A stretch of DNA of 64,000 nucleotides from Vanessa cardui (lineage: Eukaryota > Arthropoda > Insecta > Lepidoptera > Nymphalidae), in contig NC_061135.1 in NCBI RefSeq assembly GCF_905220365.1, positions 5,361,501 to 5,425,500 of the forward strand. Direction: 5' to 3'. Every line of letters begins with the position of its first letter. Within the stretch, counting starts at the first letter, position 1. Shown here in pieces: positions 33,084 through 44,490 of the stretch. Under the pieces are notes generated by a model that did not search any database, was not told the DNA's origin, and saw only the letters and a program-made list of their open reading frames with translations. The position numbers were made by a program, and so were the translations under genes.

Positions 33084-33291
33084 AAATTTCCCAGTGCTGG
33101 GCTAATGCCTCCTCTTCCTTTGAGGAGAAGGTTAGGAGCATATTGCTCTGCGCTGCCTAGATGTGGCACAATTTCGTGGAAAATTAAACACATGCAGGTT
33201 TCCTGGCGATGTTTTCCTTCACCGCCGAGCCCGAGATTAATTGTAAAATCAAATTAAGCATATGAAAATTCAATGGTTGTGCTTGGGTTTC
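33084..33291 (-). mobile_element. SINE-A copy whose tRNA head is replaced by a foldback
   Basis: AAATTTCCCAGTGCTGGGCT, GCCTCCTCTTCCTTTGAGG, CACATGCAGGTTTCCTGGCG, ATGTTTTCCTTCACCGCCG and GTGCTTGGGTTT are the SINE-A tail, body and B-box region. The tRNA-like head beyond the B-box is absent: sequence from 33292 on is an inverted copy of 33268-33290. Confidence 0.7.
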
Positions 33292-33314
33292 AAACCCAAG
33301 CACAACCATTGAAT
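33268..33314. repeat. Perfect 23-bp inverted duplication, 1-base centre
   Basis: 33268-33290 and 33292-33314 are exact reverse complements around C 33291. The left arm holds the SINE B-box region (GTGCTTGGGTTT) and is thus ancestral; the right arm is the new copy. Confidence 0.95.
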
Positions 33315-35622
33315 CAATCCAATCATTAAATTCATTCATTAATTTAAAATATCTATTTATCAAGTGATAAAAGAACGCTATGACACAGTATAGACATAAA
33401 ATAAATATATAAGCATAAGGCTGGAAAAAGGACATGAAGTCCTTTCTTGATATATTTTGTAATGAAACTTACGGGTAATTTTTTCTGGCCTGACAAAGTT
33501 CGCCGAGTTTTTGCTCTAAATGAAGTGTAATCAAGATGTTTCCAAAGAGACAACAACAGTGTAAGCATGTTTTTTTTTAAATGTAGGTCATTTATACTGT
33601 CGAAGGAAATGCTCTTTTCCACAATAATCGTAAAACGAAAAAATAATAATGAGGTTTTTTTACGAGACACTTTGTTGTCATCCCTATTTTATAGCATCAT
33701 TTGTTTCAAGAGATTACTTTGGCTATTTGAAAATGGAAAGCAAAGACGTCGTTTGAATGATTATTATTATATATTTATCAATTGTCTGCCATTAAAACAA
33801 ATAGCTATCAATATTTTATCCCAGTATTACATTGAATTATATTTGCAAATGTGTTTTGATTTAAATTGTACTAAACCCCAACTACAGTCTAATTTGCAAT
33901 TGCAATTATCAGCGACCAGCAGGTTAGCAATTAAACCTTTTTCTTGGTTGTATCAGTTTTTTTTAAATCGGTCCTGATGTTTTTTTCTAGACGATGTTAT
34001 GCTAACTTCTCTGTGTTTGTACAGTCAGAGTAAGAAATCTTCATCAGTTTTAAAATTTATTCCTTTATCGAGTTTTAAACTCTTAGCACCTCTTGAATCT
34101 AAACATCAAATCATTGCGATGCAATATGTTATTCTCGATCGATAAAGCAGATTATCGCTCATACTGAGCACACGAAAATAGATCTTGAGGTGACGAACTT
34201 TTTCCACACGACTGTACAAGCTCTTACAATCAGATTACGTGTTGCCTCAGTAGATATCATTGATCTATTATACGTACTGTATCAAATACTCAAAATTACT
34301 TCTGATAGTACCAAACAAATCGGGTCATATACTGTGTATAAATTAAAAAAAATATGCAATCACGCGACAATTTATTGCTATACTTTACTCTATTTTTAAA
34401 ACAATAACGTATTATAATGCCTTGCCTTTTCATAGAAAACAATAATTTGATCCGAGAAATAATCGCGTCTGAATTTCAAAAATAATCAGCGAAAATAAAA
34501 CGTGGATCGGTTATCTTCGAGCTAAACAATCAGTCGGCCTTTTTAGGATGATCCCTTTTTCCAGTCGTAAGAATAAAGACCGCTAACAAATTCAACATCC
34601 ATAAACTACTCGGCTCCGTAGAAAAATATCAACGATGCTCCACTGGTTACTTTGTAGCGATAATGCCTTTAGAATATTGAAGTAATGAATATAAATTAGT
34701 TTTCTTGGAGAACCATGTTTCAAATGGATGAAAAACGCGACTGGGGTGGGTTGACTCGTTTAAACAACTTTGTAATTGTTTTACTTAAACGGACTTAATG
34801 TTAAGTGAAATAAATATATCATTCGTATCGTTTTAAGAACTAATCCAATATGGCTTTGAAGAAGTCCTTATGAAGTCTTTATATCCTATCAATATGACTC
34901 TATTTCTGTAAACGGCTATCCAGCTCGCAGTCGACATGAATTCGATATTTCAAACAATCATCGTCACGTTCCACCAATTTACACTAAACCTTGAATAAAT
35001 TATACACCCAAACCTTTCTCGTGAATTATTCTAGCTATTGGTGAAGACGGTGCGAAGATCCGTAAAATAGTCTATGATTTTACGCGAAAGAGCGATTTTT
35101 ATTTATAATAAATATTATTTAAATTTCGAATGTGCATTAATAAAATATCCACATATAACGTATAAATTATAATTTACCTCAAAATTATGAAAATTAAAAA
35201 TGGAACGTTTTTTATTTGTATATATTTTTTTTCATAATATTATTTTAATGATATTAAGAGATGCTGGTTAATTAATACGAATGACGTCGTATAAAGCCGT
35301 CATTACTGTGTATCGCGAACATTCCAATCAATTGATCTCTTATGTTCTCATTGAAACGAGCTATTTATAACTTTAATACCTCCTACATATAATATGAGCA
35401 AGTGACATTGAACGTTTTATTTTGTTTAGTCATGATTTTCAGCACAATAAAAGCGCATTCCGTCATGTATTCTGTATTGTTATCGCTTTTGTTCAGTTTT
35501 GAAATGGAAGAATTGAATTTCATGACTTTCGCGACTGTTTCATTGTTATTCCAATGGACGTTTAGTCATTTATGGAAAGCTATAATTTACTTCTAAATTT
35601 ATAAATAGTATTTATACTTTGG
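33315..35622. other. Long AT-rich stretch without recognised features
   Basis: A 136-codon plus-strand frame at 33567-33977 is compositionally AT-driven (F, L, I, N, K) and shows no domain; a 105-codon minus-strand frame overlaps it. In AT-rich DNA of this length such a frame is near the limit of chance. No splice-bordered exon or repeat recognised. Confidence 0.35.
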
Positions 35623-35989
35623 AATAAATTTTTATAAATAAAAAAAAACCGCCTTCAAAAATGAACTAAAAAGAAAAAAATAATCAGTTACATCCATATC
35701 CAATTTACAATTTTTTAATCACCTCTCAAAGTCGGTGCCAAAATTGCTAATATAGGTACATAATACATACATACAAACCTAAATCTATTTATTGTTTAGA
35801 TTACACCATTAGACAAACCTTACTATCGATACAAATTAAATGATTTCAATATAGGAATTTATTTACTTTGTTGGCACCGACTTCAAAAGCTGATTAAAAA
35901 ATCGTAAATTGGATATGGATGTAACTGATTATTTTTTTCTTTTTAGTTCATTTTTGAAGGCGGTTTTTTTTTATTTATAAAAATTTATT
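35623..35989. repeat. Foldback element with 119-bp terminal inverted repeats
   Basis: Arms 35623-35741 and 35871-35989 are equal in length; I count five mismatches, clustered toward the inner end. The spacer is 129 bases. Near the outer tips lies AAACCGCCTTCAAAAATG. The inner ends carry a second TTGGCACCGACTTCAAAA-like stretch. It is built like the element at 657-1248 but is not a copy of it. No open frame; non-autonomous. Confidence 0.75.
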
Positions 35990-36149
35990 TACTGCTTTTC
36001 AGTGTTGTTTTGTTATTTATAATTACAATTGGTAGTGTTTGTCATGCACTTTATTATACTCAGTACATTTCGGCTTTCGACTCTAAACATAACTCAACGT
36101 CGTTTCAATACGATGTGGACTGCAACTCAAATTAAGCGTTACCTAAGTC

Positions 36150-36695
36150 ACAATAGCCTAATGTTAACTGCTCATCGCCAATTAGATAATACCATTTTTC
36201 CCGATGCAATACCGTTAATCATTGAGGAGTTCTCCTGGTAGTCCACCATCAGCTAGACTTTATCATAGGCATGTTTACTAACATCAATTGCTTGACGACT
36301 ATCTTAAAGAAATAGAACTAAACCCGTAAAATAGTTACTTACTAATAGGTTCTGATTACCAGTTGTGGTCTTCATCATCAGTTCTACTTCATCAAATGTC
36401 ACTTTTCGTGAGCATATGACCAAGGCACTTTGAATAAAACCGAAATCACTATAGGTGTGCCTATAAAATTTGAGGAGTTCCCTCGATTTCTCCAGGATCC
36501 CATCATCAGATCCTGATCTCCCGACAATGGGACCACCTGTAAAACATGCCCTTTCAAACAAAAAAAGAATTGTCAAAATCGGCCCAGCCATCTTCGAGTA
36601 ATTCGGTAACATACATAAAAAATAAAAAAAAAAAAAAAAAAAAAGGCCCCGACGAATTGAGAACCTCCTCCTTTTTTTGAAGTCGGTTAAAAATA
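36150..36695 (+). mobile_element. GAAGTCGGTT-ended repeat with internal subrepeats
   Basis: The 3' half matches 2105-2326 (CCCATCATCAGATCCTGA, CTTTCAAACAAAAAAAG, GTCAAAATCGGCCCAGCC, GACGAATTGAGAACCTCC, TTTGAAGTCGGTTAAAAA). Upstream, ATTGAGGAGTTCTCCTGG and CCACCATCAG (36222-36253) resemble TTTGAGGAGTTCCCTCG and CCATCATCAG (36471-36508), suggesting internal subrepeats. The left boundary is uncertain. The 136-codon minus-strand frame is a product of the poly-A tract and repeat. Confidence 0.5.
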
Positions 36696-36704
36696 TAGAC
36701 TCTT

Positions 36705-36920
36705 TAGTGTTCAACCGCCCAGTAAGTATATATGACCCAGTGTAACTACAGGTACAAGGGACAAAACAACAGTTTTACAGGTTGGCAGCGCATTGGAAAT
36801 GTAAGGAATGGTTAAAATCCTAACGGCCTTAATTTCTATGGGTCATCTTTAGAAAGAAACATTGGTGCTTATTTCTGATTATATGACAGCCCATTAGCCA
36901 GTCCGCCTTATTTTATAAAA
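36705..36920 (+). mobile_element. RET-C copy
   Basis: It directly follows the preceding repeat: GTGTTCAACCGCCCAGTAAG, ACCCAGTGTAACTACAGG, TACAAGGGACAAAACAAC, GTTGGCAGCGCATTGG, TTTCTATGGGTCATC and CCATTAGCCAGTCCGCC. Confidence 0.6.
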
Positions 36921-37319
36921 CAAAACCTTTTAGAGCCAGTAAGATAAAATTAACTTAAAGTATGCTTATGACTATTTTTAAGCAGATACAAATTATATAT
37001 TTTTTGAAAACATATATTCCAGAAACTACCAAACGTACACTTAACGTTGCATGACATACGATGTGAACATAATTTGTTCGGAATATCGAGGAAAATATTC
37101 CGTTAGATGAATACGCACTATGCTGAGAATAAAATGCGGGCATGAAAAGCCTTATTCGAAAGAACCCATAGATAACAAGAACACGCGAACTCACAAAAAC
37201 ATATTTCCTTTTATATTTCGTCAAGAGGCGAAATAGACCAGTCGACCAAATATCAAAATTTTGGTCGAGCGTCGTGAATTTAATGCCAGATCAGTTTTTA
37301 AGTATATTTTGGCTTAAAA
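36921..37319. other. Unassigned AT-rich DNA
   Basis: An 89-codon minus-strand frame (36955-37224) has no recognisable motif. TCGACCAAATATCAAAATTT with TTGGTCGAG (37230-37266) is a small inverted repeat. Confidence 0.35.
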
Positions 37320-37520
37320 ATTAATTCCAACTTGAAGTCTTGAGTTTGAAGTCGTGCACTCCGCCATCTCAGAAAGCACATAACTGTTGATCCTACACTT
37401 GGAGACTTTCTATCGGATTTTGAGAACGAGCCACTATAAAATGACCTGCGTAGTTAGCTGGTTGCTTGAGATTGGCCTCTGTGACCAAAATCGGTTGAGT
37501 CAACATCAACATCTGAATAT
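37320..37520 (+). mobile_element. SINE-B copy, partial
   Basis: AGAAAGCACATAACTGTTG, ATCCTACACTTGGAGAC, CTATCGGATTTTGAGAACG, GCGTAGTTAGCTGGTTGC, TTGAGATTGGCCTCTGTGAC and AAAATCGGTTGAGTC follow the body and 3' end of 3397-3712. Confidence 0.6.
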
Positions 37521-38189
37521 AACATCAAACGTTCAAGACAGTAGAGTTAAGCTATACGATTAATAACAGATGCACCAACGGCTACAATTCATACTTAAAT
37601 TAAACTCCGAGTATACTTTTTAATATACTCTAGAAAGAGAAAATGTATTTAATTCAACAAAACAAAACCAGATAATTTTTCAGTGCAAGAACATTTTTCA
37701 CTGAAACCAGGGCAGTAATACATGCATGGCCCGCACAAATCATAATATATTCTCTTGCAGCCCATAAATAAAAGGGTGGCGGTTGTAGCATTCTTTTTTT
37801 TAAAAACATCATTTTAAAAAAAAAAAAAACGGAACACTCTTTTTAGCCAGTGTTATATACAAATTTGTAATTAAAACTTATTTAATTCACTAATCGAATA
37901 TCAGATAACCCGTATTAATATAAAGTTTCACTTCGGGCTTAATTTAAAACACTGCTGACGGACGTCTTATTGCAATAGCATTACTCGAGATCAATCCCTT
38001 AAGCTTCAGCTGTGAACTCTATTAAAGGAATCGTAATGTAGGTAAATAGGCTATTTGTCAGCATTTAGCGTGACTTTGCTAAGTAGATCCATTTGAATTG
38101 AACGTAATAGAATACTTTTAGAGCGTAAAATTAGCTACTGTTACCTCTGTTTTAGTAAATGAATACAATATAAAAAATTTTATGTGATA
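37521..38189. other. Unassigned AT-rich DNA
   Basis: No gene or repeat recognised. Confidence 0.4.
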
Positions 38190-38325
38190 GGTGGCAAACG
38201 AGCGGGAGGCTCACCTGATGGAAAGTGACTACCACCGCCCATGGACATCTGTAGCACCAGGGGGCTAGCAGGTGCGTTGCCGGCCCTTGAGGAAGGAGTA
38301 CACTCTTTTCTTGAAGGCTCAAAGA
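38190..38325 (-). mobile_element. Non-LTR retrotransposon C-terminal tail
   Basis: The plus strand has CAAACGAGCGGGAGGCTCAC, CTGATGGAAAGTGACTACC, ACCGCCCATGGACATCTG and TAGCACCAGGGGGCTAGC; read on the minus strand this gives the same VHGRW-type end as at 1-204, preceded by SFLEG and followed by 3' untranslated sequence. A relic of a few dozen codons with a changed frame around the GGGGG run. Confidence 0.7.
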
Positions 38326-38925
38326 TTCATATGAAATATTTTTAAATGTTTATGTATTTTAAATTAGGAAAGTTAATGAAAAAGGAAAAAAAAACTTGCA
38401 TAAAGAATTGACTATATAATTCAATAAATTTTATTTCTATGTATGAATACTGTATAAGTAAATAAACAGCATATAAATCCTTATGTATTATAATGCTTTT
38501 CATTTTAATCCAAATCGCATTGTAAAAGATAAAACATTATAAAATATGCATAACTCATATGAAATATTAAAATATAATAAGCGCCGCCGTTCATTAAATG
38601 GATTCAATGCGACGCGACTGTAATCAGAAATAATTAATTTATGCTACGTACTAAAAATACTTATGAATCAATGTTGCTTGAATAAAATGGAATTCTAAAA
38701 AAACTATAATATTATAATTATAAAAATTGCTGAACTACTGAGTAATAATCTAAAATTTAATCAGTCATGTCCATGTTTCATAATAATATCATTATTACGA
38801 CTCTTATCACGTAAAGATTGAAGATATTTCGATGTATAGCTGTATGTTCCATTGTGATTCTTGTATCTGCTAACGCATCTATAAGAATTACGAAATAAAT
38901 AGCTGGCTATAATATTATGTACAAT
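38326..38925. other. Unassigned AT-rich DNA
   Basis: No gene or repeat recognised. Confidence 0.4.
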
Positions 38926-39075
38926 ACTGGCGACCAGCCCCGACTTCGCACGGGTGCAATACTGATACTGAATATACTACAGATTTTCTATGTATTACGC
39001 AAATCCGTTGCGTTGTTTTAAAGGTCTAAGCATATATAGAGACAGAGGGCGGTAAGCGACTTCGTTTTAAACTAT
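38926..39075 (-). mobile_element. HEL-A copy
   Basis: The plus strand reads ACTGGCGACCAGCCCCGACT (reversed 3' end, CTAGT mutated to CCAGT), CGGGTGCAATACTGATACTG, CAAATCCGTTGCGTTGTTTT and GGTAAGCGACTTCGTTTTA. Internally deleted. Confidence 0.65.
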
Positions 39076-39106
39076 ATAATCATGATTATTGTAACTAGAG
39101 AGTATT

Positions 39107-39160
39107 CCCACACGACTTCATAAGGAAATATCATAATATTTCCTTATGAAGTCGTGTGGG
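39107..39160. repeat. Perfect 25-bp inverted duplication, 4-base loop
   Basis: 39107-39131 (CCCACACGACTTCATAAGG...) and 39136-39160 are exact reverse complements flanking CATA. It abuts the next hairpin without a gap. Confidence 0.95.
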
Positions 39161-39196
39161 TTAATTATGTTTATACCATAGTATAAACATAATTAA
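39161..39196. repeat. Perfect 16-bp inverted duplication, 4-base loop
   Basis: TTAATTATGTTTATAC (39161-39176) and its exact reverse complement (39181-39196) flank CATA, the same spacer as in the neighbouring hairpin. Confidence 0.95.
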
Positions 39197-40189
39197 TACC
39201 TTATAGCTCAAGTTTCTATCAATGAAAATATGTTTAGAATTGGATCGTTACTTACGGGAAGTATTCTATATACTATAAAAAAATAAATTTGCCTCATTAT
39301 GATACCAAAATAAATTATATCTAACTATTATATTCGACCATCGTTTTTCCCTTATAGATAAATCGATACCAGTTAAATTAAAAATTGACAACTAACTATG
39401 GAACATCGAAGTCGAGTCAAACTGAGCCTGACAAGTTGGCACGCATATCAAACGTTTAAGCCCAACGTTACAGCTAATGGCCCTTTACCTTAATAAGCCG
39501 GTGCTGTCGAATATTGCCCTCCATTAGATGATATCGTTTGGATTTTGGGTACGGAAATAGTAATTTCTTTTGATATTATTCTCTGATAGAGAAAATAAGG
39601 TACTATTTGATAACCTCTACGAATTCCCTTGTTTATTGTTTTGAATAGAAGCAAGGGCAAAAATGTCAAGCTTAATTCAGTTGTAAAATTAAAAAAAAAG
39701 TATTATTAGGAGTATATATTTTATATGCAATTTTGAATCGTTATATTAAAGGATTATAGTGAATGTTCGGGATGTATATATTAGCAAGAAAAGTAAATGG
39801 AAGCAGAGTATACCATTATAATTAATACAAACTTATTTAACTGCGAATCTTTCTTTCCAATAATAAAAATAATCAGGGATCAAAACTTTAAGTCCTCAGG
39901 GAGCGAATTTTCTTTTTAAGGAACAAGTGTATATTTATAAAAAAAGGTAGAAACAATATGAAAATAAATAAGTATTTAGTATCGAACACGATCTATATTA
40001 ATAATTTTGGTTTCCAAGTAATATTTTATCTCAGAAAATCACCGGTCTGTGATTTTTATTATAATTTTATGACCGCTTAGAAAATACTTTCAGTATATAT
40101 ATAGTTTAAATATTCATCCAAGTTGTTCCGGTCTTATTCAAACTTAATAAGTAAACATGACCCTCCGGTTTTAAAACAGGTGACAAAAA
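39197..40189. other. Unassigned AT-rich DNA
   Basis: No gene or repeat recognised. Confidence 0.4.
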
Positions 40190-40515
40190 TCTATACATAT
40201 AATAAAATTGGAGTGTCCATTTAGTCTATCTATTTAATCTAATATTAAAATGGCCCTTTTTACTCAATTTATACCGTATATACATACATACAAAAATATG
40301 TATGGATATGCGGTACATATACCAAAATAACATTTTTTACAATTTTTGTCCGTATGTCTGTCTCTCTGTTTGTTCCGGCTAATCTCTGTAACGGCTGGAC
40401 CGATTTTGACGGGACTTTCACCAGCAGATAACTGATATAATGCGGAGTAACTTAGGCTACATTAATGCTTTTTTTAATTTAATTCAAATTCGTACAAGAT
40501 CGCGGGCACGGCTTA
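40190..40515 (+). mobile_element. HEL-C copy
   Basis: ATACATATAATAAAATTGG, AGTGTCCATTTAGTC, CGGTACATATACCAAAATAA, TGTCTGTCTCTCTGTTTG, TTCCGGCTAATCTCTG, TAACGGCTGGACCGATTTTG, ACGGGACTTTCACC, and CAAGATCGCGGGCACGGC near the 3' end. Copies on the opposite strand are at 55560 and 32430. Non-coding; grouped with HEL-A and HEL-B only by general style. Confidence 0.6.
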
Positions 40516-41082
40516 TTTTTAAACATGAAGATTTTAGAAAATATTTTCCATTTCCAAGGAACAATGAAGTGGTGTTCAACTACTTCATTTTAATATCTTG
40601 CTGGATGCTCTTAGTTTTAAAAAGATTATAAATCAAAACTCCTTTGTTTCTTTTTCATAATATATTTTAATTCTAAAAGACTTGGTCGTGATATATTAAG
40701 AAATTTAACTGCAAAAATATTCCAGTATTTGGATTAATAAAACCTCTTAGAAGAGATTTGTTTACTTTTAATTATTTCGTGATTAGACTACAACTCTGAT
40801 CACCAGCAATATCGTAATTATAATAATTATTATATACACATATACATAATATATAACATTACACCGTCTTGAACTTAGACGAGCTAGAATTGCACAATGG
40901 TATTTTGGTCCTTGCCACATTCATGCATTGCATAAATAATTAACATGTGTATAATATCAATTTATATGCCTAAAGGACATTTTTGATTAATGTTTACAAT
41001 AAAACAAATCTTTGGTTATCCTAGCGTACTAAAAACTTTTTCAAAAAAACGATGAATTAAGCTTGTACAAATTCGATAGTAA
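40516..41082. other. Unassigned AT-rich DNA
   Basis: No gene or repeat recognised. Confidence 0.4.
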
Positions 41083-41170
41083 CTATTTCTCTCATGCTTT
41101 CACGACTAAATCACTGAACTGAAAATGATGAAATTCGTTGTGAAGCAAGCTTGAATCCCAAGGCCAACCA
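41083..41170 (+). mobile_element. HEL-B middle fragment
   Basis: ATTTCTCTCATGCTTTCACG, ACTAAATCACTGAACTG, ATGATGAAATTCGTTGTG and AAGCAAGCTTGAATCCCAAG match the interior of HEL-B; both ends are gone. Confidence 0.5.
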
Positions 41171-41949
41171 CTCTGCTAATACACAGGTGTATTACGAAAA
41201 CTAGTATTTTTCAAAAATTATATTTTAAGAGAGTAAAATCTGGCCCAACGAATTTTGAAATAAAGCAAAGAACAACCCCGTATTTCGAAGTTCAGTAAAT
41301 ATTGTTAAAGTTTTAACGAAGTATTTATGTAAATGGAATTATTATTAACATCGAAGAATACCTTTCGAAAAGACTTCGGGGGTTTGGGATAAGAGCGCAA
41401 ATAAAACAGAAACAACAACACAAGTATACAAGTTTAAAAGTATTCATACTAAGTCGGGTCTTACTTTTACATTCATTAATATCTATGTCGTGTCCTAGAA
41501 AATTAATTCTAAAAGATATTAATATGACTCAGCACTAATTTAAGTTGTGATGAATTTAACCTTTCAAGCTATCGTTCGCTAAGAAACTAATTAGAGAGTA
41601 TTTCATCTATATAAGTGCTCCTTTAACATCTTTACACTGTATTGAGATAAAATTTCTTTCATTCGTTTAAACTAACAACATTAACTCAATTTCAATAGAA
41701 AGTTGCAGTTTTATTTTTAATCAACATTTAAGTTTTATATGTTCATCTCAATGAGAAATTCGAATAAATGATGCGAAATCGTTCAATACGAGAAAGAATA
41801 GGCTACTTGACTGGTTTTTAAAATCCATTTTATATTATTTTCATTGCTTTTTTTTTAATTCTAGTACATATTTATCGAAAAATATCACAATAAAAATTCC
41901 ACATTTAAATAGCGCACGAAAACGCTACTTGGACAATATGCTGCATTGG
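41171..41949. other. Unassigned AT-rich DNA
   Basis: No gene or repeat recognised. Confidence 0.4.
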
Positions 41950-42110
41950 ACTCGGTGACGTCACTTGCCTGTATTTTAATCTGTGGTACATATAGTAGGC
42001 AAGCAAGGTTAATAAGCAAGTGACTTCATCATAAGCCCGGCCAATCAGGAGAGTTGTGTGTCACGTGACAAACGTTTTTCAATCGTTCAATTGATTCAAT
42101 CGTTGGTATG
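41950..42110. promoter_or_regulatory. Cluster of CRE, CCAAT and E-box motifs in nested inverted repeats
   Basis: TGACGTCA (41956-41963), TGACTTCA (42021-42028), GGCCAATCAGG (about 42040-42050) and TCACGTGA (42061-42068) lie within 115 bases. GTCACTTGC and GCAAGTGAC, and CTTGCCT and AGGCAAG, form nested inverted repeats. CAATCGTT occurs twice at 42080-42103. Either an enhancer/promoter or an unrecognised repeat; no exon is attached. Confidence 0.3.
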
Positions 42111-43220
42111 ATTGTTAACTTTATTGTATAATGTGTATATTTATTGCTAGCTATAATAATTCACCTACTTATTTTGTTTATATTCTTCTTCTTACTCTAT
42201 CGGAGAATTGTTGAGGAATTTTGAGGAGATTGAGGTCCAATGCATTAATCGTGTAATGTCTCCCATTAATCCATCAAACTGCTTTGGTCAATGGATCTAG
42301 ATTGAGCTGATGCCAAACAAGCATTTGATGATCGCCTTAGATGTGATTTGAATTTATTCAAGTATATCAAATTAAGCTATATAATATGAACATGTGATTT
42401 GTTTTATTATATCGTCATCCCAAAATTTTCACGTTTAGGAAAACGCTATGAAAATAATTATTCTAAACAATACCAGAAAATATTAATTTTACTGTCAATA
42501 ACAATAAATAAAAGCACAAAAAAAGTACTACGACTATTTATTTTATTTATGTATGAAATAATTCACAAAATTTTTAGTCATTGTTAAATTTTTAAAAAGC
42601 CATTTTCTACATTATTGTACTTCATTAAGTATAGCTAGCAGCTTTAATAAGATAATTTAATTTTTTAATTTAAATTTAAGTCTTTAAGTTTTTTTTCCGT
42701 ATCCGCCTATCTTCCCAATTCTTTTGTTCGATATTTTACTAAACGTTTGGAAGATGAATAGAGTATGAGTTTAGACCTCTTTATCAGCCGGACAACCGTT
42801 AAACTTATTTGGATATCAAGTTCTGGGTAAAAGGTCAACCTTCAAACTATAAACGCCTCTCCAACTGAACCGTTTTTGCTTTCAAACATTTAACGAAGCG
42901 AATAATTATGCGAATCCAACATGAAAAACAAAATGAAATATTAATTCGTTTTCATACCTCTACCTAAAATAATACGATAGTTGAATATTATAGTTTGAAA
43001 AAATAACGATCAGTTTGTATATAATACTTCAAAATCTCGAATGTAATTTTATGAAAGATAGAGCAATTTATTCAGCAATATGTCTCCCATTCGGCACCGT
43101 ATGTCCCCCCTCCTTATATCGTTCCAACGTTTCTAAATAAATCACGACAGTATCCGGAAATTGATTCGCGACTTTCGAATTCAAAGAGTATATTTTAAAA
43201 GTTCGGTATGCCAGCCTTAG
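42111..43220. other. Unassigned AT-rich DNA
   Basis: No gene or repeat recognised. Confidence 0.4.
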
Positions 43221-43467
43221 GTTTGTAATCTACAACACACACAGCCGTATAGCGGAGCGTCATGCTTTAGTGCACTTAAGCATATTTTATGCTGTGATAT
43301 AATTTATTTATGTATTGGAGATACGAGTGATATAACGTGCCGCTTATGTGAGCGCGTTGACGCTATTCATCCTGTAGGCAACCAGCCTCACTGCCGCAGT
43401 GTTCTCGAGGGGTTTGTACAGTTCAATGACGCGAGGTGCACTCTACCGAGTTCCGTGTTACGTAAAG
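43221..43467 (+). other. Candidate 5' exon with strong splice donor
   Basis: A CpG-richer block (43330-43465) ends in CGTAAAG/GTAAGA (donor at 43468), a near-consensus splice site. One plus frame is open from 43221 through the donor (ending TLPSSVLRK) but contains no ATG. GTACAGTTCAATG (43417-43429) could be an initiator. It may be a 5' untranslated exon or an internal exon; no protein family was recognised. Confidence 0.3.
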
Positions 43468-43786
43468 GTAAGATTCTGGGGACTTTTGACTTTTAAAACC
43501 ATTCACGTCTTTGAATATCGACTACAGTTACGTTATGACTTTGACTTCTGATACTTTGTGTCTTGTGACACGTTTGGGTTACTGTTCCAACTATTTTATA
43601 AGTTGCTTTAGATGCATCGATGTTTGCATATAAATTGTGATATTCTGTTGAAGATTTGAAAATCCAAGATTTACCAAATAAACAAATATTGAATATTGAT
43701 ATTGAGTTATAAAATTTACTTACAATAAATACATACAGAGTAAAATATTTGATTATTAAAACGTCAATACCAGTTTCTTTGATGAT

Positions 43787-43818
43787 GAGCAATGTCAGCC
43801 TTTTTGATGACATTGCTC
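43787..43818. repeat. 11-bp inverted repeat, 10-base spacer
   Basis: GAGCAATGTCA (43787-43797) and TGACATTGCTC (43808-43818). It lies inside a motif-less 113-codon minus-strand frame (43493-43834). Confidence 0.8.
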
Positions 43819-44219
43819 TGAGTTCAATGCTCATTGCTATTACAGCATTGATATTAAAGAAGAATAAGTTAATCTTATTCTAAATAACATTTTAGAAAGT
43901 AAAAGTTAGAAGTGTTTATACTACCCAGTATACGTTGAGTGCAGAGTCAATATTTTATACCGTACGGCTAGAGTTTTCTCAGAGAAATACCGATATAAAT
44001 GAACAGATTGGTTTATATATATTCTATCGAGCTTATCTAGCGCGTCTTGAGGTTAAGTTTAAAGTGTACTGTAATATAGAATAACAACTGCAATAATGCT
44101 CATCCAAATTTACGAGATATTAATACGATTTTTATGACTAATATAAACCTTAATTATATTTTAACCTGAATATAGATTACATAACATCCGTTATTAAAAT
44201 AATAACTTCTTGTGGTAGT

Positions 44220-44490
44220 CACTCAAAGACTGCACAAGTGCACAAGATATTAGAGCACAAGTGTGTAAGCAAACACAGAAGCCCTCTTTCTCCATCATAG
44301 TCTGATAGGACGGCTATATCATGTGTTACAACTGCAAAAAACAAGGTGTAGGACTTTCAGCAAATGCTTTCCGAAACACAGTGTAACACTGTCAACTTAA
44401 CGCAAAGCTGTTTAGAATTTTAAGACAGGAAACCTCTATAAATTTTACGATCCAACATGGGATTCTAACTTAAAACTCTTGTCATGTATC
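44220..44490 (-). mobile_element. SINE-B copy
   Basis: Plus-strand landmarks are the reverse of 3397-3712: CATCATAGTCTGATAGGACG, GTAGGACTTTCAGCAAATG, CTTTCCGAAACACAGTGTAA, CACTGTCAACTTAACGC and CGATCCAACATGGGATTC. The last gives a degenerate B-box on the minus strand. Confidence 0.6.

Noticed and set aside
33567..33977. 136-codon ORF as a gene
   Set aside because: AT-driven residue content, no domain, overlapped by a similar antisense frame; a rough estimate from base composition makes one such frame per window plausible.
36304..36714. 136-codon minus-strand ORF
   Set aside because: It reads through a poly-A/T tract and the GAAGTCGGTT repeat; no protein signature.
43493..43834. 113-codon minus-strand ORF
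   Set aside because: Contains an inverted repeat and no recognisable domain; the adjacent splice donor is on the opposite strand.
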